Source of the DNA: CAWIHK01 sp963835935
GTDB taxonomy: Bacteria; Bacteroidota; Ignavibacteria; UBA10030; CAVZMI01
Direction: 5' to 3'
DNA length: 64,000 nt
NCBI GenBank assembly: GCA_963835935.1
Contig: CAWIHK010000001.1
Location: 558,001 to 622,000 of the forward strand
Below are positions 49,054 through 57,228 of this stretch, one piece after another. Both the position numbers and the translations under genes were made by a program. Each line of letters starts with the position of its first letter. Positions within the stretch are counted from its first letter, which is position 1. The notes below the pieces were generated by a model. The model was not told where the DNA came from and ran no database searches. It worked only from the letters and a program-made list of their open reading frames with translations.

Positions 49054-50763
49054 ATGAGTTTTATGAAAAATTTCGCCGTTATTTTTGTCAGTCTATTTCT
49101 CGCAAGAAACGCATTGCTTTTTGCTTCTTCATCGATAGTCTGGAAAGAAAATTTCGACACAACAACTGTTGATTCACTTCCGACCGGTTGGACGTCAAGT
49201 CGTAACGAGAAAAACGATGCATCGGTTTCAGCTGGTGTCGCATTCTCATCTCCCAATGCTCTTTTATTCAATGGATCTTTGAAGGATCAGTGGGTACTAA
49301 GTTATCTGACTAAACTATTGAAATCAAGTAAGTATGCGCTTCATTTTTCAGATCGCCGCTCTTCGACATTTCTTTCAAAAATTATTATCGAAATATCCGG
49401 CGACAATGGCAACACTTTCCGATGTATTGGAGATACACTGAATCCAATTGTCTTCAATAAATATGTTCAGCAGGAAATTTTATTTTCCAGCGATTCAATC
49501 GCTTCAGATCTCGTACGCATCAAGTGGCATCTTCTCGGCACGGCAGGAAGTAAATCGGGGACTTATAGACTTGATGATATTTCAATCAGCTCGATGAACG
49601 AAAATAGATGTTTTATCCGTTCGCTGTCCATCACGCCGGAGCATCCAGCGGAATCTGAGCCGGTGACTATGCAGGGTGTTATGGTAAATCAAATGCCGGA
49701 TACTTTATACGACGTCCATTTTTATATTACTGATAGTGCTGGATGTGGCAAAGTCAAGCAATCGCAAATAATATACTTGAATGTTAACGCGACAATTCCT
49801 TCCAGAGATTCGATACGCTTCGAAAAGACATTCGTTCCTAGTGCTGGAGGTCGACACATCATTAAATGTGCAATAAATCTGGATGGTCAAGATGACGACA
49901 ATGATATGGAATCGTCGCTCGAATATTTCGTCCAGATGAATTTCAATTCAATAGTTGTGAACGAAATCATGTTTGATCCATTGCCGGCTAAATCGGAATA
50001 CATCGAATTCTTCAACGCTTCAACAATTCCTGTATCTTTAGATTCGTACGAATTGCTCATTGGTTCACGAGACACTTTCTTGCTTCCCAGTGGATATGCT
50101 ATCTCGCAAAACGGCTATTTCGTTATCGCGGCTGATTCCGAGCTTATCAAGGATTATCATTCTCAAATTACAAATTACATTATTCTCAATCGAGCTTCTT
50201 TGAGTCTTAATAACACCGGCGATGTTATAGTTCTTCACGATGAAAGTTCAAGAACCATTGATTCGGTGTGTTATTCTCCTTCATGGCATCATCCCGACAA
50301 TAAAATAACCAAAGGAATATCGCTTGAACGAAAGAATATTCATCAACAATCAAATGATCCTTCAAATTGGAGTTCGTCGAACGATATATCGGGAGGTACT
50401 CCGGGAGTAAGGAATTCAATTGATGTGAAGTATTTTCCGGCCAAATCATCTCTCAGAGTTGAGCCAAATCCTTTTTCGCCCGACGGAGATGGGAAAGATG
50501 ATATAATTTCAATTTACTTCGAAATTCCCGCACAAACTGCCACTGTTTCAATTAAAATTTTCGATTCGTTGGGGAGACTTGTCCGTTCGCTTTTATCATC
50601 CGGATGCATTCCCAGTAATTATAATGGTATCTGGGATGGCAAAAATGACTCAGGAAAAATCTGCAATACTGGATTATATATACTCTTCGTTGAAGCATCT
50701 GATACTATCACTGGAAAAACGTACCGTGAGAAGACGGCCATTGTTCTCGCCAAAAGACAATAA
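49054..50763 (+). CDS. Secreted lamin-tail-domain protein with FlgD-like C-terminal domain
   Basis: 569 residues. Signal peptide (FAVIFVSLFLARNALLFASS), an N-terminal jelly-roll-like domain (ENFDTTTVDSLPTGW...LDDISIS, the pattern of choice-of-anchor or MAM-like domains), a CARDB-like Ig domain (LSITPEHPAESEPVTMQGVMVN), a lamin-tail domain from about 305 (IVVNEIMFDPLPAKSEYIEFFNAS...NNTGDVIVLHD), and a C-terminal FlgD-like Ig domain (VEPNPFSPDGDGKDD, VSIKIFDSLGRLVRSLL, YNGIWDGKNDSGKICNTGLYILFVEA). In this phylum such C-termini accompany secreted or surface proteins. Function is unknown. A terminator lies 80 bases downstream. Confidence 0.8.
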   Translation: MSFMKNFAVIFVSLFLARNALLFASSSIVWKENFDTTTVDSLPTGWTSSRNEKNDASVSAGVAFSSPNALLFNGSLKDQWVLSYLTKLLKSSKYALHFSDRRSSTFLSKIIIEISGDNGNTFRCIGDTLNPIVFNKYVQQEILFSSDSIASDLVRIKWHLLGTAGSKSGTYRLDDISISSMNENRCFIRSLSITPEHPAESEPVTMQGVMVNQMPDTLYDVHFYITDSAGCGKVKQSQIIYLNVNATIPSRDSIRFEKTFVPSAGGRHIIKCAINLDGQDDDNDMESSLEYFVQMNFNSIVVNEIMFDPLPAKSEYIEFFNASTIPVSLDSYELLIGSRDTFLLPSGYAISQNGYFVIAADSELIKDYHSQITNYIILNRASLSLNNTGDVIVLHDESSRTIDSVCYSPSWHHPDNKITKGISLERKNIHQQSNDPSNWSSSNDISGGTPGVRNSIDVKYFPAKSSLRVEPNPFSPDGDGKDDIISIYFEIPAQTATVSIKIFDSLGRLVRSLLSSGCIPSNYNGIWDGKNDSGKICNTGLYILFVEASDTITGKTYREKTAIVLAKRQ

Positions 50764-50842
50764 TTTCCAAAAAAAGCTTGCAGAACTCATCGAATTTTGT
50801 TAAATTTACATGCTAAAATTGGCTCCGCCGAGTGAGGCGAGT

Positions 50843-50865
50843 ACGCCCGTTTGGGCGTTTTTTTT
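50843..50865 (+). terminator. Rho-independent terminator upstream of ffh
   Basis: ACGCCC (50843-50848), GTTT loop, GGGCGT (50853-50858) and a run of eight T (50858-50865). It ends the lamin-tail gene's transcript; the ffh start lies just beyond it. Confidence 0.88.
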
Positions 50866-50880
50866 CTCAATGCGGATCGT

Positions 50881-52212
50881 ATGTTCGAAGATTTAACACA
50901 GAAGTTAAATTCTGTTTTTCAAAAAATACGTAGTAAAGGAAAGCTGACAGAAGCAAATGTCGCCGACTCGTTGCGTGAAATCCGCCGTGTACTCCTTGAT
51001 GCGGATGTTAATTACAACGTAACGAAACAGTTCATTGAAAACGTTCAGAAGAAAGCGCTCGGCCAAGAAATCATTAGCAGCGTAACGCCGGGACAAATGA
51101 TCGTAAAGATTATTTACGATGAACTTGTCTCATTGATGGGCGGCACCCGGGCTGACATCATTCAGTCGCCGATGCCACCAACGGTTGTTTTAATCTGCGG
51201 CTTGCAAGGTTCAGGCAAAACAACTTTTTCGGGGAAATTAGCGTTACTACTGAAAGGAAAAGGACAGCAGCCTTTGCTTGTAGCGGCCGATATTTACAGG
51301 CCGGCTGCGGTCGAACAACTGAGGCAACTTGGAGAACAGATTAAAGTGCCGGTATATTCGGAAGACAGTCGTGATGTCGTAGCCATCGCTCAGCATGCAA
51401 TCGATCATGCAAGGAAAAATATGCGTGACACCGTGATCATCGATACTGCCGGACATCTTCATATCGACGAAGAGATGATGAACGAAGTGGCATCGATAAA
51501 AGATCGTGTGAAGCCGCATGAAATTCTTTTCGTCGTTGATTCGATGACCGGTCAGGATGCCGTGAACACTGCAAAAGCATTTCACGATAAGTTGAAATTC
51601 GGCGGCGTGGTACTCACAAAACTTGATGGCGATACACGCGGAGGAGCTGCACTTTCGATACGGACCGTAACAGAGACTCCGATAAAGTTCGTGAGTGTTG
51701 GAGAAAAGTTAGATGCACTCGAACCATTCTATCCCGATCGGATGGCATCGCGGATTCTTGGAATGGGTGATGTTGTCACCCTCGTCGAGAAAGCGCAAAA
51801 ACAATTCGACGAACAGAAGGTTCAAAAATTTGAAGAGAAGCTCCGTAAATCACAATTTACACTTGAAGATTTATTGGAACAATTGCGGGAAGTAAAAAAA
51901 ATGGGGTCGTTAAGCCAGCTTATGGGCATGTTGCCGGGGATGAATAAGCTTCCTGCAGATGCGGAGATTGATGACAACGCGATGAAACGGACAGAGGCTA
52001 TAATACTTTCAATGACCCCGGAAGAACGAAATCGTCCGAATATTTTAAATGGCAGTCGGCGAAAGCGAATTGCCTCGGGAAGCGGCACGACGATTCAGGA
52101 TGTCAACAGACTTCTGAAGCAATATGAAGAGATGCAAAAAATGATGAAGGCATTTAGCCGTAAAGGTGCGATGCGGCAAATGGCACGTTCCATGGGACAG
52201 AGAATGAATTGA
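50881..52212 (+). CDS. ffh: Signal recognition particle protein Ffh
   Basis: 443 residues from the ATG at 50881; an upstream reading to 50851 lies in the terminator and is rejected. SRP54 GTPase targeting membrane proteins to the translocon. NG domain: N-part MFEDLTQKLNSVFQKI, G1 GLQGSGKTT (about 107-115), DIYRPAAVEQL, DTAGHLHIDEEMM (G3), TKLDGDTRGGAALS (G4), GEKLDALEPFYPDRMASRILGMGD. The methionine-rich M domain (LSQLMGMLPGMNKL, MQKMMKAFSRKGAMRQMARSMG) binds the signal sequence and SRP RNA. No SRP RNA gene was seen nearby. Confidence 0.97.
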   Translation: MFEDLTQKLNSVFQKIRSKGKLTEANVADSLREIRRVLLDADVNYNVTKQFIENVQKKALGQEIISSVTPGQMIVKIIYDELVSLMGGTRADIIQSPMPPTVVLICGLQGSGKTTFSGKLALLLKGKGQQPLLVAADIYRPAAVEQLRQLGEQIKVPVYSEDSRDVVAIAQHAIDHARKNMRDTVIIDTAGHLHIDEEMMNEVASIKDRVKPHEILFVVDSMTGQDAVNTAKAFHDKLKFGGVVLTKLDGDTRGGAALSIRTVTETPIKFVSVGEKLDALEPFYPDRMASRILGMGDVVTLVEKAQKQFDEQKVQKFEEKLRKSQFTLEDLLEQLREVKKMGSLSQLMGMLPGMNKLPADAEIDDNAMKRTEAIILSMTPEERNRPNILNGSRRKRIASGSGTTIQDVNRLLKQYEEMQKMMKAFSRKGAMRQMARSMGQRMN

Positions 52213-52250
52213 ATATTTTTAAGAAAGAAGAAGAGAAAGATCAATATTGA

Positions 52251-52270
52251 GATCAAGATCAAGATCAAGA
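52251..52270. repeat. Short (GATCAA)n tandem repeat
   Basis: Three and a half copies of GATCAA in the spacer between ffh and rpsP. It may vary in length by slippage; no function is evident. Confidence 0.6.
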
Positions 52271-52326
52271 TTGAGAAAATAATTAGAGATATAAAAAATA
52301 AATAATCATTGTAAGGAGAGACAGCG

Positions 52327-52740
52327 TTGGGAGTAAAATTACGTTTACGCAGGGGCGGGAAGAAAAAGAAACCGATCTACATGCTTGTAGCGGCAGACAC
52401 CCGTTCACCGCGTGATGGAAAATTTATCGAGAACCTCGGCCAATATGAACCGTTGCGAAATCCAGCAGGAATCACATTTAATGAAGATCGTGTTATCTAC
52501 TGGCTAAAAAATGGTGCACAGCCGACCGATACCGTACGCAGTCTTTTCCGCCGTAAAGGTCTGTGGTTGAAATGGTCGTTGATGAAAAAGGGAACCGATA
52601 CAGCAAAGATCCAGGAAGAGTATGGGAAATGGGAAGCTTTGCAGGCGGAAAAAGTTCGGCGTGAAGCCGAACGAAAAGCTCGCCGCGCTGAACGGAAGAA
52701 GAGTGCAGCAGCTCAACCAGCGCAGGAAGCAAGCGCTTAA
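52327..52740 (+). CDS. rpsP: 30S ribosomal protein bS16
   Basis: 137 residues, bS16 core plus a long basic C-terminal tail (RREAERKARRAERKKS then AAAQPAQEA). Core: VKLRLRRGGKKKKPIYMLVAADTRSPRDGKFIENLGQY, followed by an ITFNEDRVIYWLKNGAQPTDTV stretch. TTG start with an AAGGAGAG site 8 bases upstream; no ATG is available. First gene of the rpsP-khpA-rimM-trmD-rplS cluster common to many bacteria. Confidence 0.95.
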   Translation: MGVKLRLRRGGKKKKPIYMLVAADTRSPRDGKFIENLGQYEPLRNPAGITFNEDRVIYWLKNGAQPTDTVRSLFRRKGLWLKWSLMKKGTDTAKIQEEYGKWEALQAEKVRREAERKARRAERKKSAAAQPAQEASA

Positions 52741-52921
52741 AGGTTCTTTTTTTTGGTCTGTGACAATGCAAGATTGGAATAAATTTTCTGGATTGCATTC
52801 TGTGATGAATTTTAGTTTTCGGAAGCGATGGTCCTGCCTGATGCAGGCGGTTCCGTTTTACTATCATACAGTCCCGGTCTGTGGGAATAACCAATAACTA
52901 GACACAGAAGGAGGTCCTGCC
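52741..52921 (+). promoter_or_regulatory. Leader before khpA with a small stem-loop
   Basis: 181-base gap inside the translation cluster. A hairpin GGAA...CCTGC-CTGAT-GCAGG...TTCC (about 52818-52857) sits some 65 bases before khpA, and an AGGAGGTCC ribosome-binding site 5 bases before its ATG. It could be a ribosomal-protein or RNA-binding-protein leader; the link is speculative. Confidence 0.35.
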
Positions 52922-53155
52922 ATGAGGGAATTTATCGAATACATCGCAAAGCGACTTGTCGATAACCCGGACAGCGTGACGCTTGAACAAGAAGAGAAAG
53001 AAAGCAATAAGATCGTGTTCAAGCTCAAAGTAGGCGAAAGCGATATCGGAAAAATTATCGGAAAGAAAGGCCGTACAGCCCAGGCTATGCGAGTATTGCT
53101 GAGTGCCGTCGCAGCAAAAGAAGGCAAGCGGGCAATCCTCGAAATCAAGGACTAA
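52922..53155 (+). CDS. khpA: KH-domain RNA-binding protein KhpA
   Basis: 77 residues: a single KH domain with the GxxG loop GKIIGKKGRT (about 43-52) and the preceding VFKLKVGESDI strand. KhpA (YlqC) binds RNA, often with KhpB/Jag. It follows rpsP and precedes rimM, the standard location for this gene. Strong AGGAGG site. Confidence 0.95.
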   Translation: MREFIEYIAKRLVDNPDSVTLEQEEKESNKIVFKLKVGESDIGKIIGKKGRTAQAMRVLLSAVAAKEGKRAILEIKD

Positions 53156-53169
53156 CGACCGACTATTGC

Positions 53170-53691
53170 ATGGGCATTCACCAGGATCTCTATGCCATCG
53201 GATTTATTTCAGGCGCATTCGGAATCCGTGGTGAGGTGAAAGTAGAACCGACAACATACTCCGTGGAGAGATTCACGGAAGGAATGAAAGTTTGGATCGG
53301 GAAGAATGAATCTGCCGATTTACTTTACACGATCGATTCTGTCCGAACTCATGCACAGCATGTCGTGGTGAAGTTTGCCGAAGTGCCGACGCGCGATGCA
53401 TGTGAAGAATTAATTGGTAAGTACTTGTTCGTTGAAAAAGCCGATCGTGTTGTACTTCCAGCGCGCACGTGGTTTATCAGTGATATCATCGGACTTACTG
53501 TCTTTGACGAAGAAGGAAAGCAGGTAGGCAAGATCGTCGATGTTTTACATTTGCCTGCGAATGATGTCTATGTCCTTGTACATGGGAATCACGAAATTCT
53601 CATTCCGGCAACTTCTGAAGTGGTGAAAGATGTTAACACCGGGAATCGGACAATGACGATTCATGTGATGAATGGATTGCTTGATTTATGA
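53170..53691 (+). CDS. rimM: 16S rRNA maturation factor RimM
   Basis: 173 residues. N-terminal RimM beta-barrel with the family opening YAIGFISGAFGIRGEVKVEPTT, then the PRC-barrel domain (ARTWFISDIIGLTVFDEEGKQVGKIVDVLHLPANDVYVL...ILIPATSEVVKDV). Assists 30S head assembly by binding uS19. Its stop overlaps the trmD start as ATGA. Confidence 0.96.
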   Translation: MGIHQDLYAIGFISGAFGIRGEVKVEPTTYSVERFTEGMKVWIGKNESADLLYTIDSVRTHAQHVVVKFAEVPTRDACEELIGKYLFVEKADRVVLPARTWFISDIIGLTVFDEEGKQVGKIVDVLHLPANDVYVLVHGNHEILIPATSEVVKDVNTGNRTMTIHVMNGLLDL

Positions 53692-54365
53692 GATTTCATA
53701 TCGTCACCGGATTTCCGAAACTGCTTGAAAGTCCGTTGAACGAAAGTATTGTCAAGCAGGCAAAAAAGAAAAAGCTGGTTGAAATTTTTGTGCACGATCT
53801 GCGGAAGTATACGCATGACAAGCACAAGACAATCGATGATACGCCTTATGGCGGCGGGCCGGGGATGATTCTAAAGCCGGAACCGTTTTTTGAATGTGTG
53901 GATGCGATACGAGCTTCGGAGACTATTGACTCCATTGTAATGATGACTCCCGAGGGAGAACAGTTGACACAGTCAATGGCGAACACACTTTCGATGGAAG
54001 AATCAATTATAATTTTATGTGGCCATTATAAAGGAATCGATGAGCGTGTTCGGGAAGCCTTGGCCACGCGAGAAATTTCGATTGGTGATTATGTTTTAAG
54101 CGGGGGCGAATTGCCGGCCCTCGTACTTCTTGATACAATTGTACGGTTGATACCCGGTGTGCTGAATGATGGCGAATCCGCGTTGTGCGATTCATTTCAA
54201 AATGGAGAACTTGATCACCCTCATTACACACGGCCGGCTGAGTATAGAGGGATGAAAGTCCCGGATGTTCTGTTGAACGGAAATCATTCTGCCATCGAGC
54301 AATGGCGTTCTGAACAGACGAGAAAACGTACCGATGAACGGCGTAAGGATTTACTAGAACGATAA
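53688..54365 (+). CDS. trmD: tRNA (guanine37-N1)-methyltransferase TrmD
   Basis: 225 residues. SPOUT methyltransferase acting on G37 next to the anticodon. Opening MRFHIVTGFPKLLESPLNESIVKQA, then DDTPYGGGPGMILKPEPFFE, the knot CGHYKGIDERVREAL and EISIGDYVLSGGELPALVLLD, and HYTRPAEYRGMKVPDVLLNGNH. No deletions compared with the usual 230 to 250 residues. ATGA-coupled to rimM. Confidence 0.97.
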   Translation: MRFHIVTGFPKLLESPLNESIVKQAKKKKLVEIFVHDLRKYTHDKHKTIDDTPYGGGPGMILKPEPFFECVDAIRASETIDSIVMMTPEGEQLTQSMANTLSMEESIIILCGHYKGIDERVREALATREISIGDYVLSGGELPALVLLDTIVRLIPGVLNDGESALCDSFQNGELDHPHYTRPAEYRGMKVPDVLLNGNHSAIEQWRSEQTRKRTDERRKDLLER

Positions 54366-54391
54366 CGTGATGTATTTTTTTGGAGAAAAGA

Positions 54392-54730
54392 ATGAACAAA
54401 CTCGCACTTGTAGAAGCAGCGCAGATGAAGTCGGATATCCCGGAATTTCGACCCGGTGATACGATAAATGTTCACGTCCGCGTTGTGGAGGGAGACAAAG
54501 AACGAATACAACAATTTCAAGGTGTTGTGATCGGTCGCCACGGAAGCGGATTACGAGAGACGATCACAGTTCGAAAAATTTCTGATGGCGTCGGGGTAGA
54601 ACGCATATTCCCGATTCATTCGCCTCGTATCGCAAAGATTGAACGAATGAAAGAAGGCCATGTCCGCCGCGCAAAATTGTATTATCTCCGTACTCTCGCC
54701 GCAAAAGCAGTCCGTCAAAAAACGACATAA
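54392..54730 (+). CDS. rplS: 50S ribosomal protein bL19
   Basis: 112 residues from the ATG at 54392, with TGGAGAAA 7 bases ahead; a TTG at 54380 upstream of this site is rejected. Marks: FRPGDTINVHVRVVEGDKERIQQFQGVVIGRHGSGLRETITVRKISDGVGVERIFPIHSP and GHVRRAKLYYLR. bL19 sits at the 30S-50S interface. Last gene of the translation cluster, 5 bases before mqnA. Confidence 0.96.
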   Translation: MNKLALVEAAQMKSDIPEFRPGDTINVHVRVVEGDKERIQQFQGVVIGRHGSGLRETITVRKISDGVGVERIFPIHSPRIAKIERMKEGHVRRAKLYYLRTLAAKAVRQKTT

Positions 54731-54735
54731 ATCTC

Positions 54736-55548
54736 ATGCGCAAGAAAATTGCTGTTTCGCACCACCTGTATGTTGCTCCGGTGACATACGGGTGGCTGCC
54801 GGAAACGTCGCCGTTCGAAGTGATGAACGATCTTTCGGCAGTGAACGCACTCAAACTGCGAAGCGATGAGATTTCCTGTGCGCTGATCACACCTATCGAT
54901 TATGGAAGAGAAAGCTCCGATTATGTAATAGTTCCAGACGTCGCTGTCTCCAGTAGAGGCGATTCCGGCGCCATCAGGCTTTTTTTTAAGTCTGGTCTCC
55001 AGCAGATCAATACCGTTGCCGTCAATATCGGATCTACATCTGAAATTGTTCTGACACGAATAATCCTTGCAGAACGATACGACACCGAACCAAAATTTCT
55101 CCCGATGATGCCCGACATGGATGCTATGTTTAAAAAAGCAGATGCCGCACTCCTCGTCGGCAATGATGTGCTCGCGGTTCAGGATCATCCGGAATTCATC
55201 GACTTGGTTGATGAGTGGGAAGACCTCACCGAACTTCCTTACACACATGGTTTCTGGGGATTTAAACCGGGTGCTCTTACGATGGAAGAAATGCAGCATA
55301 TCCGTTTTGCACGAGATGAAGGTATCAAGAATATTTCAACGATTGCAAATAAGGCGGCTCTCGGTAAAAAACAGGCGCAAGCAGAACTCGAAGAATATCT
55401 CAAACAATTTTCCTACATTCTCGATGAAGAAGTCAGCGATTCGATTTCTGAATTTTTCCGATATGCTTTTTTTTATCGAGTCATTGAAGATATCCCGGAT
55501 ATTCGTATCTTTAATGAAGGTACTGGTTCTGACAGCGAGGTTTTATAA
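54736..55548 (+). CDS. mqnA: Chorismate dehydratase MqnA (futalosine menaquinone route)
   Basis: 270 residues. MqnA dehydrates chorismate to 3-[(1-carboxyvinyl)oxy]benzoate, the first step of the futalosine pathway. The protein has the periplasmic-binding-protein-like fold without a signal peptide: SHHLYVAPVTYGWLP, ISCALITPIDYG, VAVSSRGDSGAIRLFFK, NIGSTSEIVLTRIILAE, ADAALLVGNDVLAV, ELPYTHGFWGFKPGAL. The related MqnD shares the fold, but the chorismate-type N-terminus favours MqnA. Its presence implies menaquinone as respiratory quinone. Confidence 0.82.
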   Translation: MRKKIAVSHHLYVAPVTYGWLPETSPFEVMNDLSAVNALKLRSDEISCALITPIDYGRESSDYVIVPDVAVSSRGDSGAIRLFFKSGLQQINTVAVNIGSTSEIVLTRIILAERYDTEPKFLPMMPDMDAMFKKADAALLVGNDVLAVQDHPEFIDLVDEWEDLTELPYTHGFWGFKPGALTMEEMQHIRFARDEGIKNISTIANKAALGKKQAQAELEEYLKQFSYILDEEVSDSISEFFRYAFFYRVIEDIPDIRIFNEGTGSDSEVL

Positions 55549-55592
55549 TTTCATTCTCTAAAAAGAATTTATAGAGCAAGCATTAAAATTTC

Positions 55593-56048
55593 ATGACAAC
55601 TTCAATCAACATTCGTATAGCTCGATTATCAAATTCAACAGCCGATGTGCCGTTACCTGCATACGCAACCGATGGATCGGCTGGCATGGACATCTATGCT
55701 GCAACCGAAAGTGAAGTGATTATCTCGGCGGGAGATTCCGCGTTGATACCTACAGGTTTTTGTGTCGAAATCCCGGAGGGATATGAAGGACAGGTACGCC
55801 CGCGGAGCGGCCTCGCGATTAAACACAATGTTGGAATTTTAAATTCACCGGGTACAATTGATTCCGATTATCGCGGCGAGGTAAAAATAATTTTAACAAA
55901 CTTTGGAAAGCAGCCTTTTCCTGTCCGCCGGGGAGATCGTATTGCTCAGTTGGTGATTTCACCAATCGTCCGGGCCACGTGGGTTCCAACCGAATCCCTC
56001 GATGAAACACGACGCGGACCTGGTGGATTTGGCCATACGGGAATTTAG
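55593..56048 (+). CDS. dut: dUTP diphosphatase
   Basis: 151 residues, trimeric dUTPase hydrolysing dUTP to dUMP. All five motifs are visible: AGMDIYAA (1), RPRSGLAIK (2), NSPGTIDSDYRGEVKIIL (3), RGDRIAQLVI (4) and RRGPGGFGHTG (5). Lies 45 bases after mqnA. Confidence 0.97.
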   Translation: MTTSINIRIARLSNSTADVPLPAYATDGSAGMDIYAATESEVIISAGDSALIPTGFCVEIPEGYEGQVRPRSGLAIKHNVGILNSPGTIDSDYRGEVKIILTNFGKQPFPVRRGDRIAQLVISPIVRATWVPTESLDETRRGPGGFGHTGI

Positions 56049-56110
56049 CGTAGAATTTATTAAGCTAATCAGTCCCCATTTGGGGTGACGATATATTTAT
56101 AGGAGAAATC

Positions 56111-56794
56111 ATGAGCGGAAAATTATTTCTGGTTCCTACTCCGATCGGAAATTGGGAAGATTTCACTGTTCGTGCATTGCGCACGCTGAAAGATGCCGAT
56201 GTTATTGTGTGTGAAGAATTAAAGGAAGCAAGACGAGCTCTTCGTGAATTTGATATTACAAAACCACTGGAGGAGTTGAACGAGCACAATACCGCGGAAG
56301 CAACAAAACGCACACTCGAAATATTGGAAGACGGGAAGAATGTTGCCTTGATTTCCGACTGCGGAACTCCTGTATTTGCCGATCCCGGATTCGAATTGGT
56401 CAGAGAAGCGATCAATCGTAACATCCAGATTTCTTCTTTACCGGGACCGACTTCGATCATGCCGGCACTTGTCGCTTCCGGTTTTCCGGTTCAAAGTTTT
56501 CTTTGTGTCGGATTTTTCTCGCCTAAAAAAAATATTCGTCAAAAAGAACTGGCAAAGCTCAAACGCGAGCCGCGAACAACAGTGATCATGGAAACACCGT
56601 ACCGCCTCGCCGCGCTAGTCCACGACATGAAAGCCGTTCTCGGGAAATCGCGCGAAATAGTTATCGCTTTCAATCTTACTATGGATGGTGAAAAATTCAT
56701 CCGGGGCACATTGGAAGAAGTAGATAAAATCGTTTCGCAGACAAAGTTAAAAGGTGAGTTTGTCATTGTGCTGCGAGGTGTGAATATCGATTAA
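56111..56794 (+). CDS. rsmI: RsmI-family tetrapyrrole-methylase-fold methyltransferase
   Basis: 227 residues. Opening GKLFLVPTPIGNWEDFTVRALRTLKDADVIVCEEL, plus ALISDCGTPVFADPGFELVREA, SSLPGPTSIMPALVASGFPVQSFLCVGFFSPKK and TTVIMETPYRLAALV. These are the marks of 16S rRNA (cytidine1402-2'-O)-methyltransferase. It differs from typical RsmI where CEDTR is replaced by CEELKEARR, and is shorter (about 225 instead of about 280 residues), so it may be a divergent member of the family rather than the canonical enzyme. AGGAGAAA site. Confidence 0.75.
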   Translation: MSGKLFLVPTPIGNWEDFTVRALRTLKDADVIVCEELKEARRALREFDITKPLEELNEHNTAEATKRTLEILEDGKNVALISDCGTPVFADPGFELVREAINRNIQISSLPGPTSIMPALVASGFPVQSFLCVGFFSPKKNIRQKELAKLKREPRTTVIMETPYRLAALVHDMKAVLGKSREIVIAFNLTMDGEKFIRGTLEEVDKIVSQTKLKGEFVIVLRGVNID

Positions 56795-56970
56795 GTGGCA
56801 TCTCAAATTGTATAAATAGCAGGGTAAAGTACCACACCTTTTAGATTGCATCTTGAATGTGGAGCGACCGAATGGAGTCGAGATTTAAATTAGAATTAAA
56901 TGGAAAAGGGTGAATTTGAAAATCGGTAGCGCCCCTTTTCCTTAAAAATTACATCAATAAAACCAACCTC

Positions 56971-57001
56971 TTGACAACTATTCATAAACTTTATATGTTT
57001 G
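56971..57001 (+). promoter_or_regulatory. Bacteroidota-type promoter (TTGACA, 17 bp, TATGTTTG)
   Basis: TTGACA (56971-56976), 17-base spacer, TATGTTTG (56994-57001), which fits the TAnnTTTG -7 consensus of the Bacteroidota-Chlorobiota group. Transcription would start about 57008 and lead into the lysine aminotransferase gene. Confidence 0.6.
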
Positions 57002-57004
57002 TGT

Positions 57005-57014
57005 TGTCATGACA
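57005..57014. promoter_or_regulatory. Palindrome TGTCATGACA at the predicted transcription start
   Basis: Perfect 10-bp palindrome (extended GTG..CAC flanks) just after the TAnnTTTG element, the position of a repressor site. The regulator is unknown. Confidence 0.45.
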
Positions 57015-57228
57015 CACCGATTAACCTATATTGTTTCCTTCTTCGAACACCAGGAATTTTTCTGATCACATCACAACTTTAACCAATAAATCAGGTTTTA
57101 AAATTCATTTTTTATCCGATTATAAAGATAAAGGGTGATCCTGACCATTGTCGATTAAAGCATAATTGAGCAAGGTCGATAGGTATCTCTTTAATAGCTA
57201 TCGATGGAATTTTCGAAAGGAGGTTCCT

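Larger units (their letters stand above)
56795..57228 (+). promoter_or_regulatory. Promoter and long leader of the lysine aminotransferase gene
   Basis: 434 noncoding bases. A 9-bp stem (GGAAAAGGG 56902-56910 with CCCTTTTCC 56933-56941) could weakly terminate the rsmI transcript. The promoter and palindrome are given separately. The leader (about 220 bases) has a hairpin CGATAG (57177-57182)/CTATCG (57198-57203) just before the AAAGGAGG ribosome-binding site. No lysine riboswitch core was recognised. Confidence 0.5.

Noticed and set aside
50851..50880. Upstream extension of ffh
   Set aside because: It would start inside the terminator stem and T run; the ATG at 50881 gives the usual MFEDL start.
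56795..57228. Lysine riboswitch before the lysine aminotransferase
   Set aside because: The leader has one small hairpin but not the five-helix core or conserved junction of the L box.
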